NCBI GenBank assembly: GCA_015658765.1
Contig: DQOE01000337.1
Coordinates: 1-8,443, forward strand
DNA: 8,443 bases
Source: Verrucomicrobiota bacterium
GTDB taxonomy: Bacteria; Verrucomicrobiota; Verrucomicrobiia; Limisphaerales; UBA1096
Reading direction: 5' to 3'
The translations under genes and the position numbers were made by a program. Positions 1 to 7,310 of the stretch are shown one piece after another (the stretch's first letter is position 1; each line of letters begins with the position of its first letter). The notes beneath the pieces are model-generated. The model searched no databases, was not told where the DNA came from, and saw only the letters and a list, made by a program, of their open reading frames with translations.

Positions 1-159
1 CTGGGCCAGGAAGAGAATCCGGAGATCAAGGACATCCTCAAGGGACTGAAGGTCACACGCAACGAGGCGACCGTCTCCATTCATTTCGCCATCGGTGTGG
101 ACAAGTTTTTCAAGTTGATCGACCCAGCGCTGAAGGAGATCGACATTGATCTTCCCTAG
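1..159 (+). CDS. 3' end of an unrecognised protein gene
   Basis: Reading frame 1 is open from the first base and ends at a TAG at 157-159, giving the last 52 residues of a protein whose start lies outside the window. The fragment is polar with alternating hydrophobic residues (for example VTRNEATVSIHF followed by FFKLI) and ends in an acidic IDIDLP tail. No membrane helix or catalytic motif is visible. Codon choice (CTC, ATC, GTC, AAG) looks like the genuine genes that follow, and the sigma-factor gene begins 29 bases after its stop, or 2 bases after if a TTG start is used. I do not recognise the family, and too little is present to propose a function. Confidence 0.65.
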   Translation: MGQEENPEIKDILKGLKVTRNEATVSIHFAIGVDKFFKLIDPALKEIDIDLP

Positions 160-188
160 CCTTGATCCAGTATGCCACAGCTTCGTTG

Positions 189-803
189 ATGGCGGCTCCA
201 ACACAGGGCCAACCTGACTCAAGCCGTGAGTTTGCTCCGGCTCCAGACACCACGGAGCGCGACACGGCTCGGGCGGAGGAACTCGCCCTGGCCGTCGCCG
301 CGAAGGAGGGCTGCATGGAGTCGTTCGAGCAACTGGTCGCCCGGCTCGAGGGCCGGTTGTTCGCATTTCTGTACCAAAAAACCTCGGACCATCATATTGC
401 GCAGGACCTGCTGCAATCCACCTTCGTCACTGCCTACCGCAAACTGCACCGATACAATCCGCAATACGCCTTCACGACATGGATTTACACCATCGCCTCG
501 CGGTTGGCCATCAACCACTTTCGCCGAAAGCGCCTTTTCGAGTCGGAGTACGCGGACGGAGTCACCGACACCACCCCCCGCAGCGAGTTGATCGCCAGCG
601 AAAAGGCCGAGGGCGTCTGGAGCCGGGCCAGGACGCTGCTCCCCGTGAGCCAGTTCACCGCCTTGTGGCATTTTTATGGCGAAGGCCGAAACCTTGCCGA
701 GACCGCGGACGTAATGAATAAGAGCGTCGGCTCGGTGAAAGTGCTGCTGCACCGCGCCCGCCGAAAACTGGCTGAAGTATTACCGACGAATGACACCCAT
801 TGA
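189..803 (+). CDS. ECF-type RNA polymerase sigma-70 factor
   Basis: This 204-residue protein is an extracytoplasmic-function sigma factor, which directs core RNA polymerase to a specific promoter set. Region 2 spans about residues 44-115. It contains AQDLLQSTFVTAYRKL (71-86), the usual region 2.2 helix that contacts core polymerase, and FTTWIYTIASRLAINHFRRK (95-114), the region 2.3/2.4 segment for promoter melting and -10 recognition. Region 4 spans about 145-197, with a helix-turn-helix ending KSVGSVKVLLHRARRKL, the -35 reader. The order and length are normal for the family. I chose the ATG at 189; a TTG at 162 would add nine residues, and an ATG at 315 with a strong Shine-Dalgarno sequence would remove 42 and cut into region 2.1. 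No metal-binding or extra C-terminal domain is seen. The probable anti-sigma gene follows after 24 bases, so this is likely a regulated pair. Confidence 0.92.
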   Translation: MAAPTQGQPDSSREFAPAPDTTERDTARAEELALAVAAKEGCMESFEQLVARLEGRLFAFLYQKTSDHHIAQDLLQSTFVTAYRKLHRYNPQYAFTTWIYTIASRLAINHFRRKRLFESEYADGVTDTTPRSELIASEKAEGVWSRARTLLPVSQFTALWHFYGEGRNLAETADVMNKSVGSVKVLLHRARRKLAEVLPTNDTH

Positions 804-827
804 CGGGCTAAACGAACAAACCGAACC

Positions 828-1283
828 ATGAAAGACGAACCACAACCAAGCGCTTGGCCAGGTATCGAGGAGCGACTCCGTGATGAGGCCAAGCGGGATG
901 AGCCAGATTTTCCGCCGTTTCTCCACCAGCGGATCATGGCGGCCATCTGCGCAGAGGCTGAAAAACAAGCCCGCCCAACGGTCGGTTTGGCCAAGGTGTG
1001 GCGCTGGGTTTTCGCCGGTGGCTTGGTCAGCATTGTCCTGGCCCTGGCTCTCAGGCCGGCCCCGGCCCCTCAAACGTTGGCCGACGCTCCCCAAAAAGTG
1101 TCCGAGTGGATAGTTTTGCTGGCAAACAGCGACGAGCAAATGGCCAACCTGATCTCCAAACGCGTATTGAATGACATGGTCAACAATCCCTACCAGCAGC
1201 AACTCGACTCGCTCAGTAACGAGTTCGAAAGCGCCCTTAATTTCACCCTCCGCATGATGCCCATCGAGGTCGCCCTGCGGTAG
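828..1283 (+). CDS. Single-helix membrane protein, probable anti-sigma factor
   Basis: This 151-residue protein has a polar, charged N-terminal part (1-57), one hydrophobic helix (about 58-76, VWRWVFAGGLVSIVLALAL) and a polar C-terminal part (77-151) rich in Gln, Asn and Glu. The arrangement of cytosolic head, one membrane span and outer tail fits an anti-sigma factor that holds the upstream ECF sigma factor at the membrane. The call rests mainly on gene order: same strand, 24-base gap, directly after the sigma gene. The HxxxCxxC zinc motif of the commonest anti-sigma class is absent; only H33 and C41 are present in that area. A segment reading FPPFLHQRIMAAI (28-40) is the likeliest sigma-contacting helix, by inference. 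No Shine-Dalgarno sequence precedes the ATG. The last 41 bases overlap the opposing ATPase gene. Confidence 0.7.
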   Translation: MKDEPQPSAWPGIEERLRDEAKRDEPDFPPFLHQRIMAAICAEAEKQARPTVGLAKVWRWVFAGGLVSIVLALALRPAPAPQTLADAPQKVSEWIVLLANSDEQMANLISKRVLNDMVNNPYQQQLDSLSNEFESALNFTLRMMPIEVALR

Positions 1284-1929
1284 GAGCGCGCTCGAATGGT
1301 TTCCGGGTGTCCCCAATAACCGGCATGACCGGTATCCACTGTTTCGACCGTTCGATGGTCAGCCGATCCAGCTTCAGCGACAAGTGAAGGGCCCGGTCGA
1401 GGCTTTCGCCGGGATGCCTCTCAAGGATGCAGTCCAAATCAACATAACTTGCGCCGTGGCGGCGGCAGAATTCCTCGACCGCGGCGGCGGTGTGCGATAT
1501 CCCGTGCCGGGTTAGGTGGCGAGCGATCTTGGCGCAATCGTGGTCGGTCAAAAAGTGACGGTACCGCCCGGCCAGCCGGAAGGGCCAAAACCAGGCGGGC
1601 TTGAGGTGCGAGGCCACGGCGACGGTTTGGTTCTGTTTCAGCAACCGGGCCACTGCCGGCAGTTGACGGGGATGGCTCACTTCATCGACGACCACCAGCC
1701 GGTTGCAGCGAATCCGCGCCGCATCCCAGGTTTTTTCCATCGTCCAAATCCATCGCTGGGGCTTGCCAGAAAACGCGGGGTGGTGATCGCAAAGGAACTT
1801 GAGCGCGGTGCTTTTGCCGGAGCCACTGATCCCGGCAAACACGATCAGCCGCGTCTGCCGGAAGTCCTCGCCTTCAAGCCCGAGGAAATCGTCGAACAGG
1901 ATGGGGCTTTGTTCCGTTGCGGTATTCAT
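1243..1929 (-). CDS. Small P-loop ATPase of unknown role
   Basis: A 228-residue cytosolic NTPase with a clear Walker A motif, GISGSGKST (33-41), and a Walker B motif, RLVVVDE (77-83), with a catalytic-looking glutamate after the aspartate. A second strand, TVAVASH (102-108), places a serine-histidine pair 25 residues after Walker B, like the H-loop of ABC-type ATPases. Only about 37 residues separate Walker A from Walker B, and there is no LSGGQ signature, so the helical subdomain of a normal ABC ATPase is missing. Residues 130-197 are helical and rich in Arg and His (ARHLTRHG, EEFCRRHG). The start overlaps the stop of the membrane-protein gene in an ATGA, so translation is probably coupled; a purine-rich GGAGAGAGGA lies at 1942-1951, 12 bases before the ATG. 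The last residues (TAGRPRWASCGG) are encoded opposite the anti-sigma gene and look like an unselected tail. I do not recognise the family. Confidence 0.82.
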   Translation of the reverse strand: MNTATEQSPILFDDFLGLEGEDFRQTRLIVFAGISGSGKSTALKFLCDHHPAFSGKPQRWIWTMEKTWDAARIRCNRLVVVDEVSHPRQLPAVARLLKQNQTVAVASHLKPAWFWPFRLAGRYRHFLTDHDCAKIARHLTRHGISHTAAAVEEFCRRHGASYVDLDCILERHPGESLDRALHLSLKLDRLTIERSKQWIPVMPVIGDTRKPFERAPTAGRPRWASCGG

Positions 1930-3068
1930 GCTGTGAAAAAGTCCTCTCTCCGGAAATGAACGGTATCCCCCGCCAATTCCTGGTCCACGAAATCGTTATG
2001 GATTAGCTGCACCTCCCAGTAAATGAACAGGCCGTGCGACTCGGAAACCTCGCTGGGCGGATAGAGGACCTTGAACATCGGCTCGAACGACATTGAATCC
2101 CGGAAATGATTTTCCACCGGCTGGTTTTTCGGTATGAGCGTCACCTTCTTTGAGTAGAGCAGGACACCACGAACCGGTGTACTGAAACTCACCGTCCTCT
2201 GGTTGCTGCCTGAGCCACGCACGTATTTCCCTTTCTCCATGTTGCAGGCGACGATGCGCAGGGTGACGTCTTTCAGGTCCGTTCGCGAAACTCCGTAAAA
2301 CAGGTCACTGACGGTATGCTCACTTTGGCGGTTAATGGATCCGGTAATCGGTTTGAACTTAAACGTCATGTACTTGCGTAGTTGCCGTCGAATGGCAAAC
2401 CAGATTGCCGCACCAATGGCTCCACAACCGCTCAAGGCTTTGACAAGCGGCGATGAACCGTCTCCGTCACTGTCAAAATGTGAGTAAAAATAGGTGGCGT
2501 GCTCGGGTGAGAATTGATCGTGGTACCCGATAAGCATGTTCACCACAATCACAACCAAGCCAACGACCAGCAACCCAAGGGTGGCAATCTTGTTATGCGA
2601 GGGGATTGCCATCAGGTTTTTTGAAAAGGAAAAAATATCCTTTGGCTCGATCAGTTCATTGGTGTTGGTGAGAACCTCCCATTTTTTGAGGGCTTCCACC
2701 GGCAGATCCTTTTGAACCGAGGTGTCCTTCCGGATCAGCTTGTCGTTGATGACCAGTTCACCGAAACATTTGATCTCTATTTGCTCGCCGTCGTATTGGA
2801 AAGGGTGATCTTCCAGGACATGGTGGGGAATCGGAACAGTTACCTTCTCACCCCGGACGGTGAATTTGTGTTTGAACATTTCCTCCGTATCGTGGACGGG
2901 TCGGGAATCTTTCACCTGAACATGCCGCTTTATAGTAAAGGTAGCTTTTTTGCCGATTAACTCGGGATCTGGAATAATGAGTTTGGCGCGAAGCCCGGCG
3001 TGGGGCGGCTGCCTTGCTTCGCCTTTCTCCGGATCAAACGAGAAAAGGATATCAACATTTTTTGGCAT
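1926..3068 (-). CDS. Two-helix membrane protein with flanking beta-rich domains
   Basis: This 380-residue protein has no signal peptide. Residues 1-150 are polar with short alternating strands (for example AKLIIPDPELIGKKATFTIK), consistent with a beta-sandwich. Helix 1 is about 161-181 (IATLGLLVVGLVVIVVNMLIG) and helix 2 about 208-227, followed by the basic RRQLRK (227-232). The short loop between them contains DSDGDG (199-204), which fits the DxDxDG calcium-loop pattern. Basic residues after helix 2 suggest both large domains face the cytoplasm and only the loop is outside. Residues 240-380 form a second beta-rich region ending in GLFIYWEVQL and FVDQE. The paired beta-sandwiches recall arrestin-like folds, but that is a guess needing a structure comparison. 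The gene has a near-consensus promoter, no Shine-Dalgarno sequence, and is translationally linked to the downstream ATPase gene. In 2521-2640 only 55 of 120 bases are G or C, against 37 of 60 in a metH sample (4081-4140). Confidence 0.85.
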   Translation of the reverse strand: MPKNVDILFSFDPEKGEARQPPHAGLRAKLIIPDPELIGKKATFTIKRHVQVKDSRPVHDTEEMFKHKFTVRGEKVTVPIPHHVLEDHPFQYDGEQIEIKCFGELVINDKLIRKDTSVQKDLPVEALKKWEVLTNTNELIEPKDIFSFSKNLMAIPSHNKIATLGLLVVGLVVIVVNMLIGYHDQFSPEHATYFYSHFDSDGDGSSPLVKALSGCGAIGAAIWFAIRRQLRKYMTFKFKPITGSINRQSEHTVSDLFYGVSRTDLKDVTLRIVACNMEKGKYVRGSGSNQRTVSFSTPVRGVLLYSKKVTLIPKNQPVENHFRDSMSFEPMFKVLYPPSEVSESHGLFIYWEVQLIHNDFVDQELAGDTVHFRREDFFTA

Positions 3069-3092
3069 GACTACGGATTGTTCGAGACGGAA

Positions 3093-3120
3093 ATTATAGT
3101 TTACAGAGCAGCACCGTCAA
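3093..3120 (-). promoter_or_regulatory. Sigma-70 promoter of the membrane protein/ATPase unit
   Basis: On the minus strand a TTGACG -35 box (3120-3115) is followed by a 16-base spacer and a perfect TATAAT -10 box (3098-3093). Transcription should begin near 3086, leaving an untranslated leader of only about 18 bases before the ATG at 3068. With 11 of 12 consensus bases it is the clearest promoter in the window, and it predicts housekeeping sigma-driven expression rather than control by the ECF factor encoded nearby. Confidence 0.78.
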
Positions 3121-3261
3121 TCAGAGATAGAATCAAGCCGCCTGAGATTTTTCCCGTGTGAGTTCATCCTCTACATGATCCTCATCAAGCTGTCTCAACG
3201 AGCATCTGTCTAAAAAAACCAGTTTACAGCGTCATAAATTGATTTCCCTCAATAAAACAAT

Positions 3262-3293
3262 ACATATCAACATATCTTGATATGTTGATATGT
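3262..3293. promoter_or_regulatory. Perfect 15-2-15 inverted repeat upstream of metH, likely ArsR-type operator
   Basis: The left arm (3262-3276) and right arm (3279-3293) are exact reverse complements separated by TT. Each arm is a 7-base half-site repeated with one base between: ACATATC at 3262-3268 and 3270-3276, then GATATGT at 3279-3285 and 3287-3293. Four half-sites thus lie in 32 bases, 41 bases before the metH start. AT-rich inverted repeats with a 2-base centre (12-2-12) are the known operator form of ArsR/SmtB repressors, and SahR, an ArsR-family regulator sensing S-adenosylhomocysteine, controls methionine-cycle genes in Proteobacteria. That this site binds such a regulator is inferred; no ArsR gene lies in the window. 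A possible -35 box (TTGATT, 3239-3244) would place the -10 region at the left arm, so binding would block transcription. Confidence 0.7.
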
Positions 3294-3333
3294 TAGTTGA
3301 CTCTCCCGGGGTTGATCGGTAGCCTGCCATTTC

Positions 3334-6300
3334 ATGGACATCAATCCGTCCAACGGTAGACAACCAGCCCTGAGCGATCTCTTGGCCAAGCGCATCGTGA
3401 TTCTTGATGGCGCGATGGGCACGATGATCCAGCAGCGCACGCTCGAGGAGGCTGATTTTCGGGGCGAACGGTTTGCTGACTGGGAGCGCGATCTCAAGGG
3501 CCACAACGACTTATTGGGTATCACCCAGCCGGAGGTGATCGGTTCCATTCACCGGTCCTATCTCGAGGCCGGGGCGGATATCATCGAGACGAACACCTTC
3601 AACTCCACCCGTATCGCCTTGGCCGATTACGCGATGGAGTCGCTGGCTTACGAACTGAACGTGGCCAACACCAAGTTGGCCCGCGCCGCCGCCGATGATG
3701 TGATGGCGGCGGATCCCGGCCGGCAATGTTTTGTCGCCGGTGCGCTTGGTCCGACCAATCGCACAGCCTCCATTTCGCCGGACGTCAACGACCCGGCCTT
3801 CCGCGCAGTGACATACGACCAGTTGGTCGAGGCGTACGTCGAGCAGGCCAAGGGCCTGGTCGAGGGCGGGGTGGATGTACTGCTGGTCGAGACGGTGTTC
3901 GACTCGCTCAATTCGCGGGCGGCGTTGTTCGCGCTCGAGTCGCTGTTCGACTCGCTTGGCCAACGGCTGCCGGTGATGCTGTCGTTCACCATCACCGACC
4001 AAAGTGGCCGCACACTCTCCGGCCAAACGGTTGAGGCGTACTGGAATTCCGTCGCCAACATCGACCTGCTCAGCGTCGGGATCAACTGCGCGCTTGGCCC
4101 GCAGGAGATGCGATCGCACATCGACGAGCTTTCGCGCATCGCACCGGTCAACATCAGCGCGCACCCGAACGCCGGTATGCCGAACCCGCTGCTGCCAACC
4201 GGTTTTCCCGAGACGCCCGAGTCGTTCGCGCCGCAGTTGCGCGAGTGGGCGGCTAACGGATGGCTGAACATCGTCGGCGGTTGCTGTGGCACGACGCCGG
4301 ATCACATCCGTTGCATCGTCGAGTCGGTCAGCGACTGCGAGCCGCGCCGCTTGGCCAAGCCGGAGCCGTGGCTGCGGCTCAGTGGCATGGAGGCGTTGAC
4401 GGTTCGCCCCGAGTCCAATTTCATCAACATCGGCGAGCGAAACAACGTCACCGGCTCGCCGCGTTTTGCCAAGCTGATCAAGAACGACCAGTACGAGGAG
4501 GCGCTGGCGGTCGCCCGGCAGCAGGTCGAGAACGGCGCGCAAATCATCGACGTCAACATGGACGAGAGCATGCTCGACTCCGAGGCGGCGATGGTGCGAT
4601 TCCTGAATTTGATCGCCTCCGAGCCGGACATCTCGCGCGTGCCGATCATGGTCGACAGCTCGAAATGGTCAGTCATCGAGGCTGGTCTCAAGTGCTTGCA
4701 GGGCAAGGGGATCGTCAACTCGATCAGCCTCAAGGAGGGCGAGGAGCTGTTCCTAAAACAGGCGCGGCTGATCCGCCGGTACGGCGCGGCGGTGGTGGTG
4801 ATGGCGTTCGACGGGCAGGGCCAAGCCGACAGCACCGAGCGTCGCGTTGAGATTTGCACGCGCTCGTACGATCTGCTGACGAAAGAAGTCGGTTTCCCGC
4901 CGGAGGACATTATTTTTGACCCGAACATCCTCACCGTCGCTACCGGCATGGAGGAGCACAACGACTACGCGGTGAGTTTCATCGAGGCCACGCGCATCAT
5001 CAAGTCGACGCTGCCCTTGGCCAAGATCAGTGGCGGGGTCAGCAACATTTCGTTTTCGTTTCGCGGCAACAACGGCGTGCGGGAGGCGATGCACTCGGCG
5101 TTCCTCTACCACGCGATTCGCGCCGGGCTGGACATGGGCATCGTCAACGCCGGTTTGCTCGAGGTGTACGAGGAAATCCCACCCGACTTGCTTGAGCGCG
5201 TCGAGGACGTTCTGCTGAATCGCCGTTCCGATGCCACCGAGCGGCTCGTCGAGTTTGCCGAGACGGTCAAGCAACAGGGCAAGTCCGAGAAGGTGGCCGA
5301 TGCCTGGCGCGAGGGAACCGTCGAGGAGCGGCTGAGCCACGCGCTCGTCAAGGGGATCGTCGAGCACATCGAGGCCGACACCGAGGAGGCGCGGCAAAAA
5401 CTTGGACGCCCGATTCACGTCATCGAGGGGCCGTTGATGGACGGCATGAACGTCGTCGGCGACCTGTTCGGCGCGGGAAAAATGTTCCTGCCGCAAGTCG
5501 TCAAAAGCGCGCGTGTCATGAAAAAAGCAGTCGCTTATCTGCAACCGTTCATGGAGGAGGAGAAGGCCGAGACCGGCTCGTCGTCGCGCGGTAAAATCCT
5601 CATGGCCACCGTCAAGGGCGACGTGCACGACATCGGCAAAAACATCGTCGGCGTGGTGTTGCGCTGCAACAACTACGAGGTCATCGACCTTGGCGTGATG
5701 GTGCCGTGCGACAAGATTTTGAAGGCCGCCCGCGAGGAAAACGTGGACATGATTGGTCTCAGCGGGTTGATCACGCCGTCGCTCGACGAAATGAGCCACG
5801 TTGCGAAGGAGATGCACCGAGGGGGATTTGATTTGCCGCTGCTCATCGGCGGGGCGACGACCAGTCGCGAACACACCGCAGTGAAGATCGCGCCCGGCTA
5901 CGAGCAGGGAACGCTGCACGTGCTCGACGCTTCCCGCGCTGTCGGCGTCGTCGGCAAATTATTGAGCGAAAACGGCCGTGAAGATTTCATCGCGACGAAC
6001 ACAACGTTGCAGGACGAACTCCGCGAAAAGCATTACAGCAAACGCAAAGCCAAGCCGCTGCTGCCGATCGCCAAGGTGCGCGCGCGCGCGACTCAAATCG
6101 ACTGGCGCGCGGAGGACATCCCGCAGCCGGAGTTCACCGGCGTCCGCTCGGAGGACGACTTCCCGCTGGAGACGCTGGTTGAGTTCATCGACTGGTCGCC
6201 GTTCTTCCACGCGTGGGAGCTGCAGGGGCGTTACCCGAAAATTTTCGACGACGCGACCGTCGGCGACAAGGCGAAGGAGTTGTTCGACGACGCGAAGGAA

Positions 6301-7038
6301 TTGCTCGACCGCATCGTCGGCGAAAAATTGTTCACGGCCAAGTGCGCGTACGGTTTTTTCCCGGCCAACCGCATCGGCGACGATGTGGAATTGTTCACCG
6401 ACGACACGCGAACCAAGCGCTTGGCCAAGTTCCATTTTCTGCGCCAACAAAACGACAAGGCTTCCGGCGAAAACCACAGCTTGGCCGACTTCATCGCGCC
6501 GGGGGAAACCGGCTTGGCCGATCACTTGGGCGCGTTCGCCGTCACCGCCGGCCACGGGGTGGAGGAATTGGCCAAGGCGTTCGAGGCGGACAACGACGAT
6601 TACAATGCCATCATGGCCAAGGCGCTCGGCGACCGCTTGGCCGAGGCCTTCGCCGAATGCCTCCATGCGCGTGCCCGCCGCGAGTGGGGTTTTGGTGCCG
6701 ACGAAAAGCTCAGCAGCGACGAGTTGATCCGCGAAAAATATCGCGGCATCCGTCCCGCCGCCGGTTATCCCGCCTGCCCGGATCACACGGAGAAGGGGTT
6801 GCTGTGGGAGTTGCTCGACGCCGAGAAACACACCGGCATCAGCCTCACCGAAAGTTACGCCATGTGGCCGGCGAGCTCGGTGAGCGGATTGTACTTTGCG
6901 CATCCGCGAGCCAAATATTTTGGTGTCGGAAAAATCGACCGCGACCAGGTCGAGGACTGGGCCACGCGCAAAAACATGACCCTCGCCGACGCAGAGCGCT
7001 GGCTCGCCCCGAACCTCAACTATGATCCGCCCAAATAA
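3334..7038 (+). CDS. metH: Cobalamin-dependent methionine synthase
   Basis: This 1234-residue enzyme transfers a methyl group from 5-methyltetrahydrofolate to homocysteine through bound cobalamin, the last step of methionine synthesis. It aligns along its whole length with E. coli MetH (1227 residues, from memory). The homocysteine domain (about 8-330) carries DGAMGTMIQ near the start and the zinc cysteines C252, C317 and C318. The folate domain (about 360-625) contains [11 protein letters not shown] and INCALGP-to-VDSSKW landmarks in order. The cobalamin module (about 655-890) has D763-x-H765-x-x-G with H765 as the cobalt ligand and S816 completing the triad. The activation domain (about 900-1234) has R1140-P-A-A-G-Y, the AdoMet-binding motif, with Ala where E. 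coli has Pro. It is intact and should support reductive reactivation. The ATG at 3334 fits the family N-terminus but has no Shine-Dalgarno sequence. Regulation is probably through the inverted repeat at 3262-3293; I see no cobalamin or SAM riboswitch in the short leader. Confidence 0.98.
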   Translation: MDINPSNGRQPALSDLLAKRIVILDGAMGTMIQQRTLEEADFRGERFADWERDLKGHNDLLGITQPEVIGSIHRSYLEAGADIIETNTFNSTRIALADYAMESLAYELNVANTKLARAAADDVMAADPGRQCFVAGALGPTNRTASISPDVNDPAFRAVTYDQLVEAYVEQAKGLVEGGVDVLLVETVFDSLNSRAALFALESLFDSLGQRLPVMLSFTITDQSGRTLSGQTVEAYWNSVANIDLLSVGINCALGPQEMRSHIDELSRIAPVNISAHPNAGMPNPLLPTGFPETPESFAPQLREWAANGWLNIVGGCCGTTPDHIRCIVESVSDCEPRRLAKPEPWLRLSGMEALTVRPESNFINIGERNNVTGSPRFAKLIKNDQYEEALAVARQQVENGAQIIDVNMDESMLDSEAAMVRFLNLIASEPDISRVPIMVDSSKWSVIEAGLKCLQGKGIVNSISLKEGEELFLKQARLIRRYGAAVVVMAFDGQGQADSTERRVEICTRSYDLLTKEVGFPPEDIIFDPNILTVATGMEEHNDYAVSFIEATRIIKSTLPLAKISGGVSNISFSFRGNNGVREAMHSAFLYHAIRAGLDMGIVNAGLLEVYEEIPPDLLERVEDVLLNRRSDATERLVEFAETVKQQGKSEKVADAWREGTVEERLSHALVKGIVEHIEADTEEARQKLGRPIHVIEGPLMDGMNVVGDLFGAGKMFLPQVVKSARVMKKAVAYLQPFMEEEKAETGSSSRGKILMATVKGDVHDIGKNIVGVVLRCNNYEVIDLGVMVPCDKILKAAREENVDMIGLSGLITPSLDEMSHVAKEMHRGGFDLPLLIGGATTSREHTAVKIAPGYEQGTLHVLDASRAVGVVGKLLSENGREDFIATNTTLQDELREKHYSKRKAKPLLPIAKVRARATQIDWRAEDIPQPEFTGVRSEDDFPLETLVEFIDWSPFFHAWELQGRYPKIFDDATVGDKAKELFDDAKELLDRIVGEKLFTAKCAYGFFPANRIGDDVELFTDDTRTKRLAKFHFLRQQNDKASGENHSLADFIAPGETGLADHLGAFAVTAGHGVEELAKAFEADNDDYNAIMAKALGDRLAEAFAECLHARARREWGFGADEKLSSDELIREKYRGIRPAAGYPACPDHTEKGLLWELLDAEKHTGISLTESYAMWPASSVSGLYFAHPRAKYFGVGKIDRDQVEDWATRKNMTLADAERWLAPNLNYDPPK

Positions 7039-7090
7039 TTCGGCGATCTGACAAACTACCGCAAGTCGTCAACTTTGTTTTGTGTTCTCC

Positions 7091-7125
7091 CTCACCCCGG
7101 CCCTCTCCAGCTGGGAGAGGGAGTC
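7091..7125. repeat. Left outer hairpin repeat (CCCTCTCC/GGAGAGGG)
   Basis: An 8-base inverted repeat, CCCTCTCC at 7101-7108 and GGAGAGGG at 7114-7121, follows CTCACCCCGG. The element is related, in opposite orientation, to the sequence at 7268-7310, where the minus strand reads TCACCCTCATCCGGCC. It looks like a dispersed intergenic repeat of the common ctcaccc-ggccctctcc type. No T-run follows, so it is not a terminator by itself. The 52 bases between the metH stop and this element hold nothing I can identify. Confidence 0.6.
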
Positions 7126-7139
7126 GCCGCATCCGCGCC

Positions 7140-7217
7140 AGCGTCTTGGAGTGCGGTTCTCCGCACCGCCTTGGAACGCGCCCGAAAGCGGCAGGGACGG
7201 TCGCACTCCAAGACGCT
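7140..7217. repeat. 78-bp hairpin element with perfect 16-bp terminal inverted repeats
   Basis: The ends, 7140-7155 (AGCGTCTTGGAGTGCG) and 7202-7217, are exact reverse complements, enclosing a 46-base interior. A second small hairpin, GTGCGG-TTCT-CCGCAC, occupies 7151-7166. The size, perfect ends and intergenic position suggest a REP-like or miniature mobile element. Several short open frames cross it, but none looks like a gene. No transposase lies nearby and no target duplication is evident beside the arms. Confidence 0.72.
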
Positions 7218-7236
7218 CCCGCGACACACTTGCGTT

Positions 7237-7248
7237 GCTTGGCCAAGC
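7237..7248. repeat. Intergenic copy of the iterated palindrome GCTTGGCCAAGC
   Basis: This perfect 12-base palindrome is the non-coding copy of a motif whose core, TTGGCCAA, recurs ten times in the window: 987, 3382, 3956, 4351, 5017, 6421, 6568, 7239, 7547 and 7629 (first base of each). The same 12-mer also occurs inside metH at 4349-4360. Confidence 0.75.
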
Positions 7249-7267
7249 GCGGGCTACTTGATTTCCT

Positions 7268-7310
7268 TCTCCCTCAGGGAGACGGTTGGCCGGAGGCCGG
7301 ATGAGGGTGA
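7268..7310. repeat. Right outer hairpin repeat, inverted relative to the left one
   Basis: TCTCCC (7268-7273) and GGGAGA (7277-7282) form a short hairpin, followed by a direct repeat GGCCGG-A-GGCCGG (7288-7300) and GATGAGGGTGA. Read on the minus strand, the end resembles the CTCACCCCGGCC start of the left element at 7091. The two outer elements therefore flank the 78-bp hairpin as a diverged inverted pair. Confidence 0.55.

Noticed and set aside
219..752. 177-codon minus-strand frame opposite the sigma factor
   Set aside because: The sigma-factor frame has all family motifs; the antisense product has none.
3069..3333. Cobalamin or SAM riboswitch upstream of metH
   Set aside because: I found no B12-box or SAM-box-like conserved elements, and the space is taken by the promoter and the AT-rich palindrome.
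3232..3504. Small minus-strand gene over the metH start and operator
   Set aside because: It covers the palindrome and the conserved start of MetH and has no recognisable features.
4753..5919. 388-codon open frame on the minus strand inside metH
   Set aside because: It lies opposite the fully conserved metH frame and has no domain; long antisense frames are normal in GC-rich coding DNA. The same holds for 3511-4542 and 5959-6903.
6076..6090. 15-base alternating purine-pyrimidine tract (GC repeat) in metH
   Set aside because: It could favour Z-DNA but is explained by Val-Arg-Ala-Arg codons in a GC-rich gene.
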